Assembly: GCA_934098395.1 (NCBI GenBank)
Contig: CAKOOM010000003.1
Span: forward strand, 232,343-296,342
DNA: 64,000 bases
DNA from: an uncultured Bacilli bacterium
GTDB taxonomy: Bacteria; Bacillota_I; Bacilli_A; RF39; UBA660
Direction: 5' to 3'
Positions 25,980 through 36,197 of this stretch are shown here, one piece after another. Each line of letters opens with the position of its first letter. Within the stretch, counting starts at the first letter, position 1. The notes under the pieces are model-generated. The model was not told where the DNA came from. It made no database searches and saw nothing but the letters and a program-made list of their open reading frames with translations. The position numbers and the translations under genes are program-made.

Positions 25980-27695
25980 ATGAATATTACCAACGAAATG
26001 ATTAATGAAATAAGAAATAAAATAGATATTGTTGATATTATTTCAAACTATCTTCCTCTAACTCAAAAAGGAAAAAACTACTTTGGTGTTTGCCCATTTC
26101 ATGACGACCATTCACCAAGTATGAGTGTTTCAAAAGAAAAACAAATATTTACTTGTTTCTCTTGTGGTAAAACTGGTAATGTATTTACCTTCGTTGCCGA
26201 CTATGAACATATTGGTTTCTATGATGCTGTAAAAGTACTCGGAGCTAAAGTCGGATACAACTTAGGAGCCATAAAAAAACATGTAAATAAAAATCAAGAA
26301 GCATATGATATGTATTCATTAGCTTGCAAATATTATCAAAATAGTTTATTCACTAATATGGGTAATAACGCTAGAGAGTATTTAGAAAAAAGACAAATAG
26401 ATAAAGAAACTATTAAAAAATTTAAAATAGGTTTATCTACATCAAATATGTCTTTGACTGATTTTCTAATAAATAAAAAGATTCCTTTAAAAAAGATTAT
26501 CGAATATGGTATTGCTAATGAATCCGGAAAAGATATCTTTATAAATCGTATTATGTTCCCTTTATGCGATCTTGAAGGAAATGTTGTTGCCTTTTCTGGA
26601 AGAATATATTCAACTAAAGACAATAGCAAGTACGTAAATACTAAAGAAACCCCAATCTTTAAAAAGGGAAATATTCTATATAATTATCATAATGCTAAAG
26701 AATTATTAAAAAAGAACGAAACTATTATTGTTATGGAAGGCTTTATGGATGTTATCAGAGCTAGTACTGTTGGTATTAACAATTGCGTAGCAACCATGGG
26801 AACAGCCCTAACAAAACAAAATGCTAGTTTATTAAAAAAAATGTCAGATAATATAATTTTATGTTTTGATGGTGATGCCGCTGGCGAAGAAGCAACTATT
26901 CATGCAATTAATGTCTTAAAAGAAATAGATGTAACCCCAAAAGTAATTCGCCTTGAAGACAATTTAGATCCTGATGAATATATCTTAAAAAATGGCAAAA
27001 CTGATTTTATAGCTAAAGTAAATTCACCAATGAATTCCATTGAATTCTTAATGAAAATTCATAAAAACAACAAAAATCTAACCGATATCGAAGATATATC
27101 TACATATATAGATGAAGCCTTAAAAGATTTATCTTCCATTGATGATGAAGTCATGATTGAACTAACTCTTAATAAGCTGTCTAAAGAATTTTCTATTAGT
27201 TATAATACATTACTTGATAAATACCAAAAAATCAAACCAGAAAAGAAGATACCTATTAAAGAAAAAACAAAGAATACAGAAATAAAATTAAATCAATATG
27301 ACCAAGCCTCAAGATATTTAATTAACTATATGTTTAAAGATGCTAAAATAATCTCTACGGTAGAAAAAAGAATTACTTTTTTTCCTGATAATCAAATTCG
27401 TATTCTAGCAAATGAAATAATAGATTATTATCATAAATACAAAACAATAAATGAAGCAGACTTTATAAGTTATATAGCTAACAACGAAAGTGACTTAAAT
27501 TTATTAAATCAAATTATTCAAATAAATAAAAAAGATTTTACTGAAGAAGAAATTGAAGATTATATAAAAGTAATTAATAGCTATCCAATTAAAAGAAAAA
27601 TAGCTAAATTAAATCAAGAATTAAAAGAAGAAACAAATCCAATAAAACAAGCAAGTATATTAAGTGAAATATTATCATTAAAAGGAGTGAAATAA
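25980..27695 (+). CDS. dnaG: DNA primase
   Basis: Makes RNA primers at the replication fork. The ATG at 25980 follows TTGGAGGGG. The 571-residue protein has a CHC2 zinc finger (Cys38, His41, Cys59, Cys62), a catalytic core with TOPRIM (the EGFMDVIRA motif and the DGDAAG acidic site) and a C-terminal helicase-binding region. The last codon overlaps the first base of rpoD, the classical macromolecular synthesis operon order. Confidence 0.95.
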   Translation: MNITNEMINEIRNKIDIVDIISNYLPLTQKGKNYFGVCPFHDDHSPSMSVSKEKQIFTCFSCGKTGNVFTFVADYEHIGFYDAVKVLGAKVGYNLGAIKKHVNKNQEAYDMYSLACKYYQNSLFTNMGNNAREYLEKRQIDKETIKKFKIGLSTSNMSLTDFLINKKIPLKKIIEYGIANESGKDIFINRIMFPLCDLEGNVVAFSGRIYSTKDNSKYVNTKETPIFKKGNILYNYHNAKELLKKNETIIVMEGFMDVIRASTVGINNCVATMGTALTKQNASLLKKMSDNIILCFDGDAAGEEATIHAINVLKEIDVTPKVIRLEDNLDPDEYILKNGKTDFIAKVNSPMNSIEFLMKIHKNNKNLTDIEDISTYIDEALKDLSSIDDEVMIELTLNKLSKEFSISYNTLLDKYQKIKPEKKIPIKEKTKNTEIKLNQYDQASRYLINYMFKDAKIISTVEKRITFFPDNQIRILANEIIDYYHKYKTINEADFISYIANNESDLNLLNQIIQINKKDFTEEEIEDYIKVINSYPIKRKIAKLNQELKEETNPIKQASILSEILSLKGVK

Positions 27696-28801
27696 TGATC
27701 GGAGAAATAAAACCATACGAAGAAAGAAAAAAAGAATTAATAGCGAAAGGAAAAGAAGCAGGTTATATCACTTATGAACAATTAGCCTCAACATTAAAAG
27801 GACTAGACTTAGATAGTGATTCACTAGATGATCTATATAACAGTCTAATGGAAGCTAATGTTCAAGTCGTAACTGATGAAGATCTAGCTGGCGAAGGTGA
27901 AGACGATGCAACCACTGGTGGAGAGAGTATAGATGATTTATTAAAAGATAGTTCTCTAGCTAAAGAATTAACTATTAGTGACCCAGTAAGAATGTACTTA
28001 AAAGAAATAGGTAAAATAAGCTTGCTTACCCTTGAAGAAGAAATGGAATTATCAGCAAGAATCGTAGCAGGTGATGAAGAAGCCAAAAACAAATTAGCTG
28101 AGTCAAACCTAAGACTTGTCGTATCTATTGCTAAAAGATATGTTGGTCGTGGTATGCTTTTCTTAGATTTAATTCAAGAAGGAAACATCGGATTAATGAA
28201 AGCCGTTGAAAAATTTGATGCCGAAAAAGGCTATAAATTCTCAACATACGCAACATGGTGGATTCGTCAAGCTATAACTAGAGCCATTGCTGATCAAGCA
28301 AGAACTATTAGAGTGCCAGTACACATGGTTGAAACTATCAATAGATTATCGCGCTTTCAAAGACAATTAACTCTTGAATTAAATCGTGAACCTACTGAAG
28401 AAGAATTAGCAAAGAAAATGCATCTATCTTTAGAAAAGGTTAGAGAAGTAATTAAAATAGCACAAGAACCAGTTTCCCTAGAGACCCCAATTGGTGAAGA
28501 AGATGACTCTCATCTTGGAGACTTTGTTAAAGATGAAAGAACTATGTCACCTGAAGAATACACAGTACATGAATTATTAAAAGACGAAATTTCAGATGTA
28601 TTATTAACATTAACCGAAAGAGAAGAACAAGTATTAAGACTAAGATTCGGTCTTGATGACGGATGCTGTAAGACCTTGGAAGAAGTTGGCCAAATGTTTG
28701 GCGTAACTCGTGAAAGAATTAGACAAATTGAAGCCAAAGCCTTAAGAAAATTACGTCATCCATCAAGAAGTAGAAAACTAAAGGACTTCTTAAATGATTA
28801 A
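27695..28801 (+). CDS. rpoD: Primary sigma factor sigma-A
   Basis: The housekeeping sigma factor. The 368-residue protein has region 1.1 (acidic, about 55-85), region 1.2 ([11 protein letters not shown]), region 2 ([28 protein letters not shown] and [10 protein letters not shown]), region 3 ([15 protein letters not shown]) and region 4 (LRFGLDDG and a helix-turn-helix). It overlaps dnaG by one base and trmK by 8 bases. Confidence 0.97.
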   Translation: MIGEIKPYEERKKELIAKGKEAGYITYEQLASTLKGLDLDSDSLDDLYNSLMEANVQVVTDEDLAGEGEDDATTGGESIDDLLKDSSLAKELTISDPVRMYLKEIGKISLLTLEEEMELSARIVAGDEEAKNKLAESNLRLVVSIAKRYVGRGMLFLDLIQEGNIGLMKAVEKFDAEKGYKFSTYATWWIRQAITRAIADQARTIRVPVHMVETINRLSRFQRQLTLELNREPTEEELAKKMHLSLEKVREVIKIAQEPVSLETPIGEEDDSHLGDFVKDERTMSPEEYTVHELLKDEISDVLLTLTEREEQVLRLRFGLDDGCCKTLEEVGQMFGVTRERIRQIEAKALRKLRHPSRSRKLKDFLND

Positions 28802-29486
28802 ACTATCAAATAGACTAAGAACAATTCAGTCCTTAGTACCAATGAATGCTACTATATTAGATGTCGGATGCGATCACGGATTATTAGATATATCTATTTA
28901 TCAAAACAATATTTCTAAAAAAATAATTGCTTCCGACATCAATAAAGAAGCACTAAACAATGCTATTACAAATATTAAAAAAAACCAACTTGAAGATTAT
29001 ATTGAAACTAGATTAGGAAATGGCCTAGAAGTAATTACTAAAGAAGATAATATTGACACAGTCATAATTTCAGGTATGGGAGCACATACTATAATAGGCA
29101 TATTAAAAAATAACAAAGAAAAATTAAAAAGCATTGATACTATAATAATTGGTAGCAATACCAAAAATTATCTTGTTAGAAAATGTTTACAATCCTTAGG
29201 TTTTCATATTGATAGTGAAGTAGTAGTTAAAGACAATAAAAAGTATTATATAATTATAAAATTTATAAAAGGTAAAAAGAAATATACCAAAAAAGAATTA
29301 ACATTTGGACCAGTTTTACTAAAAGAAAATAGTAAAACATTTCAAGAATACTCTAAAATAGAATTAGAAAAACTCTATATAATAAAGAGATTATTACCCA
29401 AAAATAGAGTAGTAGAAAGATATAAAATTCAAAAACAAATTAATTCCTACAAAAAAACATTAAACAATAAAAAAAATAATGACTAA
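28794..29486 (+). CDS. trmK: tRNA (adenine(22)-N1)-methyltransferase
   Basis: Methylates A22 in the D-loop of some tRNAs using SAM. The 230-residue protein has an N-terminal SAM fold with [11 protein letters not shown], the SDIN acidic end of strand 2 and the ISGMGAHTI motif of this family. A helical C-terminus follows. It overlaps rpoD by 8 bases, the usual Bacilli order. Confidence 0.92.
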   Translation: MIKLSNRLRTIQSLVPMNATILDVGCDHGLLDISIYQNNISKKIIASDINKEALNNAITNIKKNQLEDYIETRLGNGLEVITKEDNIDTVIISGMGAHTIIGILKNNKEKLKSIDTIIIGSNTKNYLVRKCLQSLGFHIDSEVVVKDNKKYYIIIKFIKGKKKYTKKELTFGPVLLKENSKTFQEYSKIELEKLYIIKRLLPKNRVVERYKIQKQINSYKKTLNNKKNND

Positions 29487-29502
29487 AATGTCAAAAAAAC
29501 TG

Positions 29503-29531
29503 TTGACATCAGACCTATCTCGTGGTATATT
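29503..29531 (+). promoter_or_regulatory. Sigma-A promoter of the five-tRNA cluster
   Basis: TTGACA (29503-29508), exactly 17 bases, TATATT (29526-29531). A transcript from here would include about 55 bases before the first tRNA. Confidence 0.8.
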
Positions 29532-29591
29532 ATTAAATGTCAGTGCAGTTAATTTGTACTAAGACATGGTGGGCGTAGTTCCATGTTGATT

Positions 29592-29668
29592 GGGCGATTA
29601 GCTCAGTTGGTTAGAGCACCTGCCTTACAAGCAGGGGGTCACAGGTTCGAGTCCTGTATCGCCCACCA
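29592..29668 (+). tRNA. tRNA-Val (TAC)
   Basis: The cloverleaf is complete: 7-bp acceptor GGGCGAT/ATCGCCC, anticodon stem CCTGC/GCAGG with loop CTTACAA, a GTTCGAG T-loop and an encoded CCA. Confidence 0.97.
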
Positions 29669-29676
29669 TTATTTAT

Positions 29677-29752
<76 letters not shown>

Positions 29753-29760
29753 TTTTTTTT

Positions 29761-29844
29761 GGAGGGATAGCGAAGTGGTCAAACGCGGCAGACTGTAAAT
29801 CTGTTCCTTCGGGTTCCATGGTTCAAATCCATGTCCCTCCACCA
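29761..29844 (+). tRNA. tRNA-Tyr (GTA)
   Basis: 84 bases with a long variable arm, as expected for bacterial tRNA-Tyr. Acceptor GGAGGGA/TCCCTCC, anticodon loop CTGTAAA, encoded CCA. Confidence 0.97.
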
Positions 29845-29866
29845 CTTGTTTTGGTTAGAAAATTAT

Positions 29867-29941
29867 TGCCTCGTAGCCAAGCGGTAAGGCATCACACTTT
29901 GACTGTGACATTCGCTAGTTCGAGTCTAGCCGAGGCAACCA
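29867..29941 (+). tRNA. tRNA-Gln (TTG)
   Basis: Acceptor TGCCTCG/CGAGGCA, with the U1-A72 pair usual for tRNA-Gln. Anticodon stem TCACA/TGTGA with loop CTTTGAC, encoded CCA. Confidence 0.97.
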
Positions 29942-29947
29942 CTAAAT

Positions 29948-30023
29948 GTTCCGTTAGCTCAGCCGGTAGAGCATTTGACTTTTAATCAAAGGGTCATGCG
30001 TTCGAATCGCATACGGGACACCA
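29948..30023 (+). tRNA. tRNA-Lys (TTT)
   Basis: Acceptor GTTCCGT/ACGGGAC with one G-U pair, anticodon stem TTTGA/TCAAA with loop CTTTTAA, encoded CCA. Confidence 0.97.
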
Positions 30024-30035
30024 TTTATGTAAAAT

Positions 30036-30062
30036 AAGTTCTTGTTATCAAGAACTTTTTTT
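30036..30062 (+). terminator. Terminator of the tRNA cluster
   Basis: A 9-bp stem (30036-30044 with 30049-30057), a TTAT loop and a T run. Confidence 0.9.
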
Positions 30063-30094
30063 GTTACAAAAAAAATATTCCTTAAAGAATATTT

Positions 30095-30454
30095 TTACAT
30101 TTTATCCATAATTTCTTTTATTTTTTCATTGATCCATAATTCAAGATGATCTTTTAGTGGTTCAAATCCATCCATAAAATTTTCCCCATCATTTAAAACT
30201 CTTCCATCATTTCTGTAATCAATATTTTTAATACTAAGCTTAAATTTATTATTTTCCATATCTTTATCTACTACCTGTGCATAAATAACATCCTTAATCT
30301 TAATATAATCATTAATATTTTTAACATATCCACTAGATATCTCCGAAATATGAATTAATCCATCATACTTATTATTAATAAGAACAAAAGCTCCATATTT
30401 TTGAATACCAGTAACAGTTACCTCAACAATATCATTTACTTTTATATCATCCAT
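30095..30454 (-). CDS. S1 RNA-binding domain protein (YugI/CvfD type)
   Basis: The 119-residue protein has one S1 domain at residues about 4-72 with GIQKYGAFVLINNKYDGLIHISEIS, then a helical C-terminal tail. It resembles general stress protein 13/CvfD, a ribosome-associated RNA-binding regulator in low-GC bacteria. It starts at an ATG behind AAGAGGAA. An inverted repeat (AAAATATTC/GAATATTTTT, about 30068-30099) beyond its stop codon can serve as its terminator. Confidence 0.82.
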   Translation of the reverse strand: MDDIKVNDIVEVTVTGIQKYGAFVLINNKYDGLIHISEISSGYVKNINDYIKIKDVIYAQVVDKDMENNKFKLSIKNIDYRNDGRVLNDGENFMDGFEPLKDHLELWINEKIKEIMDKM

Positions 30455-30560
30455 ACTTTTTTCCTCTTTCTTCGGTATTATAACATTTTTTTTACTATTT
30501 TCATAGCAAATAATTGAAAAAAAGCAAAAAAAAGTATATACTTAACATTGGGTGATAAAT

Positions 30561-30788
30561 ATGGAAATAGAAAAAAAGATAAATGAAGTACTAGACAAAA
30601 TCCGACCATATCTTCAAAACGATGGTGGCAACGTTGAATTTCAAAAATATGAAAATGGTGTCGTATATGTCAGATTAACCGGTGCATGTAGCAATTGCCC
30701 ATTATCAGATCATACCCTAGAAAGTGGCATTGAAACAGCGTTAATAAATGAAATACCTGAAGTAATTAAAGTGGTAAATATCGATTAG
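30561..30788 (+). CDS. NifU C-terminal domain Fe-S scaffold protein
   Basis: The 75-residue protein is a stand-alone Nfu domain that carries Fe-S clusters to target proteins. Its CSNCPLSD segment holds the CxxC ligand pair, and VRPYLQNDGGNVEF-like residues near the start fit the family. The ATG at 30561 follows a GGGTGATAA site. It has its own terminator. Confidence 0.9.
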   Translation: MEIEKKINEVLDKIRPYLQNDGGNVEFQKYENGVVYVRLTGACSNCPLSDHTLESGIETALINEIPEVIKVVNID

Positions 30789-30812
30789 CGAAATTAATAT
30801 TTCGCTTTTTTT
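30787..30812. terminator. Terminator after the Nfu gene
   Basis: An 8-bp stem (30787-30794 with 30799-30806), a TAAT loop and T run. It overlaps the 3' end of the convergent gene and may serve both strands. Confidence 0.85.
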
Positions 30813-31693
30813 AACCATTCAATTTCTGGAACATTATACCTACTATGCAAAAAGCCAATTACCATTGCTAAGTAAGCCTCATATTCCTCGGCTCTATTAA
30901 CAATATTAATAATTATTTCTTCTTCCTTGTTATCAATTAAAATATCTTCATACATCTCAAAATAAAAACTCGGGTATAGTAGTCTTGATACTAATAATAA
31001 AACGTCCGTATAAGATAAATTATTAGTTAATAAATATCTATTTAATTCATTCATAACATTATAATTATTATTAAAAAAAGAATTCTTAACATATTCAGCA
31101 ATATCTCTAACCTTATAATCAAATATAATATTTAAAGGATTATAAATAACTTGTATCGTATCATCAAATCTGATAACCTTATGACTAATATAATAACGAT
31201 AATTAGCAAGATTATCTATATTGTTATAATAACTTATTGCATTTTCTGCTAATCCCACAAAATAATTAAAACTATCAACAATTAATGGATATTTCTTCCC
31301 ATTTTCTCCAATTAAATCCTCTAAATAATCTATCTTTTTCTCCCAAAGAATCCCCCAATTAACACTCATCTTATCTCTACATAAAGAATTAGATAACGCA
31401 GCAATTTCTTCCATAGTAATTCTTTTATTAACATTAACATATATTTTAATTAATACATACATATAACCATTATAATAACTAATATATTCCTTATCTTTAT
31501 TAGCTATTATTTCACTAACTAAAGTATTATTAAGCATTTCCTTATTAATACTAACCACATTATTAATATAAACATTATCATCTACTATATATAATCTATA
31601 AAAATAATCATTATATAAAAAAGAATAATATTTATCGTTATATATAATTTTATCTATTTTCATGTTATAAAAATATTCAATAAAGTTATTCAT
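30794..31693 (-). CDS. CotS/YutH-like spore coat kinase-fold protein
   Basis: The 299-residue protein resembles the YutH/YsxE branch of the CotS family, which has a kinase-like fold and is found in spore coats. The clearest signature is the middle segment WGILWEKKIDYLED followed by FNYFVGLAENAISYY, and a C-terminal LLLVSRLLYPSFYFEMYE segment. No kinase metal-binding motif is obvious. The ATG at 31693 with GAGGGA upstream is preferred over the TTG at 31705. Composition is very Asn/Tyr/Ile-rich. Confidence 0.6.
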   Translation of the reverse strand: MNNFIEYFYNMKIDKIIYNDKYYSFLYNDYFYRLYIVDDNVYINNVVSINKEMLNNTLVSEIIANKDKEYISYYNGYMYVLIKIYVNVNKRITMEEIAALSNSLCRDKMSVNWGILWEKKIDYLEDLIGENGKKYPLIVDSFNYFVGLAENAISYYNNIDNLANYRYYISHKVIRFDDTIQVIYNPLNIIFDYKVRDIAEYVKNSFFNNNYNVMNELNRYLLTNNLSYTDVLLLVSRLLYPSFYFEMYEDILIDNKEEEIIINIVNRAEEYEAYLAMVIGFLHSRYNVPEIEWLKKAKY

Positions 31694-31760
31694 TATATCC
31701 CTCAATAAAGCATATGCATTACATATAAAAAAATTAAAAATAACTTATTTGTAAAAAAGT

Positions 31761-31790
31761 TTGACAAAACAAAAATATATCGTATATAAT
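31761..31790 (+). promoter_or_regulatory. Sigma-A promoter of topA
   Basis: TTGACA (31761-31766), 18 bases, TATAAT (31785-31790), 22 bases before the topA start codon. Confidence 0.8.
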
Positions 31791-31812
31791 TGGTAAGAAA
31801 GGACGATGGTGT

Positions 31813-33843
31813 ATGTCAAAAAAATTAGTAATCGTAGAGTCACCAAGTAAAAGTAAAACAATTGAAAAGTATCTTGGTAGTGAATATAAAGTCGTATCTT
31901 CCTTAGGACACATAAGAGATTTAGCTACGACAGGAAAATATGGTTTTGGTATAGATATAGAAAATAACTTTAAACCTAATTATGAAATAATAAAAGGTAA
32001 AAAGAAATTAGTTAATGAATTAAAAAAAGATGTAAAAAATTCTGATTTCGTATATTTAGCAACCGACCCCGACCGTGAAGGGGAGGCTATATCATGGCAT
32101 TTATATGATACTTTATCTCTAGAAAAAGATAAATATAAAAGAATTGTATTTAATGAAATAACTAAAGATGTCATTTTATCTAGTTTTAAAAAAGCCAGAG
32201 ATATTGATGATAATTTAGTAAAATCACAAGAAACAAGAAGAATGCTAGACCGAATCATTGGTTTTAGATTAAGTAAATTAATGCAGTCAAAAACTGGCGG
32301 AAAATCAGCTGGACGTGTTCAAAGTGTTGCCCTAAAACTAATCGTTGATAAAGAAAGAGAAATCGAAGCATTCATTCCTGAAGATTATTATGAAATTGAA
32401 GCTAACTTTACTGATTTTAATGCCAAGTTAGATACCTACAATCATAAAAAAATAGAAATAAAAGAAGAACATGTTGCTAAAGAAATACTAGATAAATTAA
32501 CTAAAGCATTTAAAATTGAGTCCGTTGATAAACAAGAAAAAGCTAAAAAAGCAAAACCTCCATATATAACATCAACTCTTCAACAAGATGCCTCAAATAA
32601 GTTAAACTTTACTAGTAAAAAAACCATGATGTTGGCCCAAAAATTATATGAAGGTATAGAATTGAAAGATGAAACTGTCGGTTTAATAACTTATATGAGA
32701 ACTGATTCAGTAAGATTATCTGAAGAATTTATCAAAAGTACCTTTGCATTTATTAAAAATAATTATGGTGAGGATTACCTTGGATATGTCAAAAAGACTA
32801 AAAAGGCTGAAAACGTTCAAGATGCTCACGAAGCAATCAGGCCTACTAATATAAATAGAACGCCAGAATCAGTTAAACCATATCTAACTAATGATGAATA
32901 TAAATTATATAAAATGATTTATACAAGAGCTCTTGCATCACTTATGAAAGATGCAAACACTCTAGCTACCACCATTATTCTAGATAATAACAATTATCAA
33001 TTTAAAGCTACTGGAAGTATTCTTACGTTTGATGGATACTTAAAAGTATATAGTGAATATGAAGATTCAAAAGATGTAATTTTACCAGACTTCAGTAATT
33101 ATAAAACAAACATCATCGTAGCCAACGATATTAATTATACAATGCATACAACAAAACCACCAGCAAGATATACAGAAAGTAAATTAATTAAAGAAATGGA
33201 AACTCTAGGTATTGGAAGACCATCAACATATGCAACAACCATTGGTATCTTATCAGAAAGAGGCTATGTTAAAATAATTGAAAAGAAATTTCATCCAACA
33301 GAGATCGGTATTGATACAACAGATAAATTACAAGAGTATTTTAAAGATATAATAAATGTTGACTATACTAGAGAGATGGAAGAGGATTTAGATAAAATAG
33401 CTGAAGGTAATCTTGAATATCTTAGTTTGCTAAAAAGATTCTATCAAGAGTTTGAGCCTAAAGTTAAGGAAGCATTTGAACATATGGAGAAAAAACCACC
33501 TGAAGAAACAGGGGAGTTATGTCCTGAATGTAATCATCCTTTAGTAATAAAAAGAAGTAAATACGGTACATTCGTAGCATGCTCTAATTATCCAGAATGT
33601 AAATATATCAAAACCGAAAAAGAAGAGCCAAAAGAAATAATGAAATGCCCTAAGTGCGATGGAACAATTATCGAAAAGAAGACTAGAAAGGGTAAAATCT
33701 TCTACGGATGTAATAATTATCCAAAGTGTGATTTTGCTACTTGGGATGAACCAATTAATGAATTATGTCCAGATTGTCAAAGCATTCTAACTAAAAAAGG
33801 CAATAAAATCAAATGTTCTAGTTGTTCCTATACCAAAGAATAA
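31813..33843 (+). CDS. topA: DNA topoisomerase I
   Basis: A type IA topoisomerase that relaxes negative supercoils. The 676-residue protein has an N-terminal TOPRIM domain with DPDREGE, the catalytic Tyr294 in GLITYMRTDS, the GIGRPSTYAT segment and three C-terminal zinc-ribbon modules (CPEC, CPKC and CPDC, with partner cysteine pairs). Length is typical. Confidence 0.97.
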   Translation: MSKKLVIVESPSKSKTIEKYLGSEYKVVSSLGHIRDLATTGKYGFGIDIENNFKPNYEIIKGKKKLVNELKKDVKNSDFVYLATDPDREGEAISWHLYDTLSLEKDKYKRIVFNEITKDVILSSFKKARDIDDNLVKSQETRRMLDRIIGFRLSKLMQSKTGGKSAGRVQSVALKLIVDKEREIEAFIPEDYYEIEANFTDFNAKLDTYNHKKIEIKEEHVAKEILDKLTKAFKIESVDKQEKAKKAKPPYITSTLQQDASNKLNFTSKKTMMLAQKLYEGIELKDETVGLITYMRTDSVRLSEEFIKSTFAFIKNNYGEDYLGYVKKTKKAENVQDAHEAIRPTNINRTPESVKPYLTNDEYKLYKMIYTRALASLMKDANTLATTIILDNNNYQFKATGSILTFDGYLKVYSEYEDSKDVILPDFSNYKTNIIVANDINYTMHTTKPPARYTESKLIKEMETLGIGRPSTYATTIGILSERGYVKIIEKKFHPTEIGIDTTDKLQEYFKDIINVDYTREMEEDLDKIAEGNLEYLSLLKRFYQEFEPKVKEAFEHMEKKPPEETGELCPECNHPLVIKRSKYGTFVACSNYPECKYIKTEKEEPKEIMKCPKCDGTIIEKKTRKGKIFYGCNNYPKCDFATWDEPINELCPDCQSILTKKGNKIKCSSCSYTKE

Positions 33844-33868
33844 ATTAAATTTATAAATCACAATAAAA

Positions 33869-33896
33869 GAAACTAACAATTGCTAGTTTCTTTTTT
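33869..33896 (+). terminator. Terminator after topA
   Basis: A 7-bp stem (33869-33875 with 33884-33890) and six T. Confidence 0.8.
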
Positions 33897-33916
33897 AATA
33901 AATAAAAAAGCCAAAA

Positions 33917-33944
33917 GAAAAAAGCCTTACAACGTAAGACTTTA
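33917..33944 (-). terminator. Terminator of the minus-strand tRNA pair
   Basis: On the minus strand a GTCTTAC/GTAAGGC stem with one G-U pair is followed by a T run. Confidence 0.65.
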
Positions 33945-33953
33945 TAACCTAAA

Positions 33954-34030
33954 TGGTCGGGAAGACAGGATTTGAACCTGCAACCCCTTGGTCCCAAACC
34001 AAATGCTCTACCAAGTTGAGCCACTTCCCG
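33954..34030 (-). tRNA. tRNA-Pro (TGG)
   Basis: Acceptor CGGGAAG/CTTCCCG, anticodon stem TTTGG/CCAAG with loop TTTGGGA, encoded CCA. Confidence 0.97.
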
Positions 34031-34033
34031 AAA

Positions 34034-34110
34034 TGGTGGAGAATGAGGGACTCGAACCCTTGACCCTCTGCGTGCAAGGCAGATGCTCTAGCCAACTGAG
34101 CTAATTCCCC
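34034..34110 (-). tRNA. tRNA-Ala (TGC)
   Basis: Acceptor GGGGAAT/ATTCTCC with one G-U pair, anticodon stem TCTGC/GCAGA with loop CTTGCAC, encoded CCA. It is first in a two-tRNA transcript with tRNA-Pro. Confidence 0.97.
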
Positions 34111-34122
34111 ACGGCAATATAA

Positions 34123-34151
34123 ATTATATATTATTTTTTATTCATTGTCAA
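34123..34151 (-). promoter_or_regulatory. Consensus sigma-A promoter of tRNA-Ala/Pro
   Basis: On the minus strand: TTGACA (34146-34151), 17 bases, TATAAT (34123-34128). It is a perfect match. Confidence 0.85.
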
Positions 34152-34257
34152 CACCAATTATTAAAAAAACCTATTTTTTTCTTTTTTCAAACTTATAAAG
34201 CCAAATCACCTAGTTAAATCTCCTTAAATTATATCATAAATATTATATAATAGTATC

Positions 34258-34330
34258 AAAGTAACACATCTTTTTACTAACTTATTCATACAATTATTAC
34301 TGATATCCATAAAATAGGGTATCTTTTTTA
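34258..34330 (+). ncRNA. Possible small RNA or leader ahead of proS
   Basis: A TATAAT (34246-34251) with a weak -35 lies upstream of a 70-base stretch without a reading frame that ends in a terminator hairpin (34302-34308 with 34317-34323, one G-U pair, then six T). No T-box motif is present. The proS promoter follows separately. Confidence 0.3.
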
Positions 34331-34342
34331 ATATATTTTTGA

Positions 34343-34348
34343 TATAAT
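34343..34348 (+). promoter_or_regulatory. Extended -10 element for proS
   Basis: TGATATAAT gives an extended -10. No convincing -35 is seen. Confidence 0.45.
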
Positions 34349-34371
34349 GATTCTATCAAGGAGTGAAAAAT

Positions 34372-35793
34372 ATGAATGGAAACAAAGCAATAACTAAAAG
34401 AGATGTTGATTTTGCCAAATGGTATACTGATGTCGTATCAGCCGCTAGATTAGCAAGATATTCCAATGTTAAAGGATGTATCATCTACGAACCAAATGGG
34501 ACAGCTATTTGGGAAAAAATAACCAGTATTATGGATCAAAAATTTAAAGAAACCGGACACAGAAACATTCAAATGCCGATGCTAATACCAGAAGGTCTAT
34601 TGAGAAAAGAAGGTGAATTAGTAAAAGGATTTGCTCCAGAAGTCGCATGGGTAACCCAAGGCGGAGAAAAAGAGCTCGAAGAACGACTATGTATCAGACC
34701 AACTAGTGAAACATTATTTAGCGATTATTATCATGAAGTAGTAAAATCATATAAAGATTTACCATTAAAATATAATCAATGGTGTAATGTTATGCGTTGG
34801 GAAAAAGAAGCACGACCATTTTTAAGAGGAAGAGAATTCTTTTGGCAAGAAGGTCATACCGTACACGCCACTAAAGAAGAAGCTGAAGCCGAAACAAGAC
34901 AAATGCTTGGTGTGTATAAAGATTTCTTTGAGAATTACCTAGCTATTCCCGTATTAGCAGGTAGAAAAACTGAAAAAGAAAAATTTGCTGGAGCTGAATA
35001 TACCTTAACTATTGAGTCTCTTATGTATAATGGTGTATCTTTACAGTCTGGTACCAGTCATTACTTCGGGCAAAAATTCTCTAAGGCCTATGACATTAAA
35101 TTTGTAACTAAAGATAATACTTTTGATTATGCTTACCAAACATCATGGGGAGCCTCTAATCGTATGATTGGTGCTTTAATCATGGTACATAGTGATGATG
35201 CAGGATTAGTATTACCACCAAGAATAGCACCTATTCAAGTAACTATTATCGAAGCTACAAAAGATGAAGCAACTGAAAAGTTAGCCAATGCATTAAAACA
35301 AAAATTAATTTCGTCAGGTATAACTGTATCAATCGATAACAGTGATAAAACCTTCGGATATAAATTAGCCGAAGCTGAAGTAAATGGTATTCCCGTTCGT
35401 ATAGAATTAGGTAAACGAGATATTGAAAATAAAGTTATTACAATTTCAAGAAGAGATACTCTAGAAAAACGAACTATCTCTATTGATTCAGATATTGTTA
35501 CCTATATTAATAACTTAATGGAAGATATTCAATCTAATTTATATAATAAAGCTAAAAAAAGAAAAGAGAGTATGACATATCATGCCAAAAATCTTGAAGA
35601 AGTTAAAAAGATTATGGATACTCAACCAGGATTCATCTATGCCCCTTGGTGTGGTAGTGAAGAATGCGAATTAAAAATGAAAGATATTAAAGGATTAAAA
35701 TCCCGTTGTATCACTGAAGATAATGATAAAGATACTTGTGTTGTATGTGGTAAAAAATCAAAACATACTGTCGTATGGGGTATTCAATATTAG
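34372..35793 (+). CDS. proS: Prolyl-tRNA synthetase, archaeal/eukaryotic-like type
   Basis: Charges tRNA-Pro. The ATG at 34372 follows AAGGAGTG. The 473-residue protein lacks the large insertion domain of typical bacterial ProRS and has the C-terminal zinc-binding extension (APWCGSEECE ... CVVCGK) of the short archaeal-type enzyme. Class II motifs include PTSETL and WRWEKEARPFLRGREFFWQEGHT-like residues. This type occurs in several low-GC lineages. It lies near the tRNA-Pro gene. Confidence 0.93.
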   Translation: MNGNKAITKRDVDFAKWYTDVVSAARLARYSNVKGCIIYEPNGTAIWEKITSIMDQKFKETGHRNIQMPMLIPEGLLRKEGELVKGFAPEVAWVTQGGEKELEERLCIRPTSETLFSDYYHEVVKSYKDLPLKYNQWCNVMRWEKEARPFLRGREFFWQEGHTVHATKEEAEAETRQMLGVYKDFFENYLAIPVLAGRKTEKEKFAGAEYTLTIESLMYNGVSLQSGTSHYFGQKFSKAYDIKFVTKDNTFDYAYQTSWGASNRMIGALIMVHSDDAGLVLPPRIAPIQVTIIEATKDEATEKLANALKQKLISSGITVSIDNSDKTFGYKLAEAEVNGIPVRIELGKRDIENKVITISRRDTLEKRTISIDSDIVTYINNLMEDIQSNLYNKAKKRKESMTYHAKNLEEVKKIMDTQPGFIYAPWCGSEECELKMKDIKGLKSRCITEDNDKDTCVVCGKKSKHTVVWGIQY

Positions 35794-35845
35794 TTGAACT
35801 TATCAAAAAAATATGCTATAATTAGTAGGAACAAAAGGAGGAAAC

Positions 35846-36058
35846 ATGGAAGCATTAACTGTAATCGTATCAATTTTATTAATTGCCGTAGTATTATTAC
35901 AAAGCGGAAAAGCTGAAAGTGCTAACATAATTCAAGGTGGATCATCTGAATTATTTCAAAATAGAAAAGAAAGAGGTATCGAATTATTTATATCTAGATT
36001 AACCTTTATTCTAGGATTTTCATTCTTCTTCTTATGCACTTTTATATCATTTATGTAA
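35846..36058 (+). CDS. secG: Preprotein translocase subunit SecG
   Basis: A small accessory subunit of the SecYEG channel. The 70-residue protein has two membrane segments (about 3-18 and 49-68) separated by the conserved VVLLQSGKAES...GGSSELF loop. It starts behind AAAGGAGGAAAC. rnr and smpB, which often follow, are absent. Confidence 0.9.
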   Translation: MEALTVIVSILLIAVVLLQSGKAESANIIQGGSSELFQNRKERGIELFISRLTFILGFSFFFLCTFISFM

Positions 36059-36061
36059 TTA

Positions 36062-36087
36062 AGTAGACCGTAAGGTCTATTTTTTTC
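36062..36087 (+). terminator. Terminator after secG
   Basis: A 6-bp TAGACC/GGTCTA stem (36064-36069 with 36074-36079) and a T run. Confidence 0.8.
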
Positions 36088-36197
36088 TTATAAAGAATAA
36101 AATAAAATTATGTGAAATTATATTATAATTATGTATTTTATTGATAAAGTATTGATTTTTTGATATTATAAATAAATGTAAGAAAGGATTGAATAAA

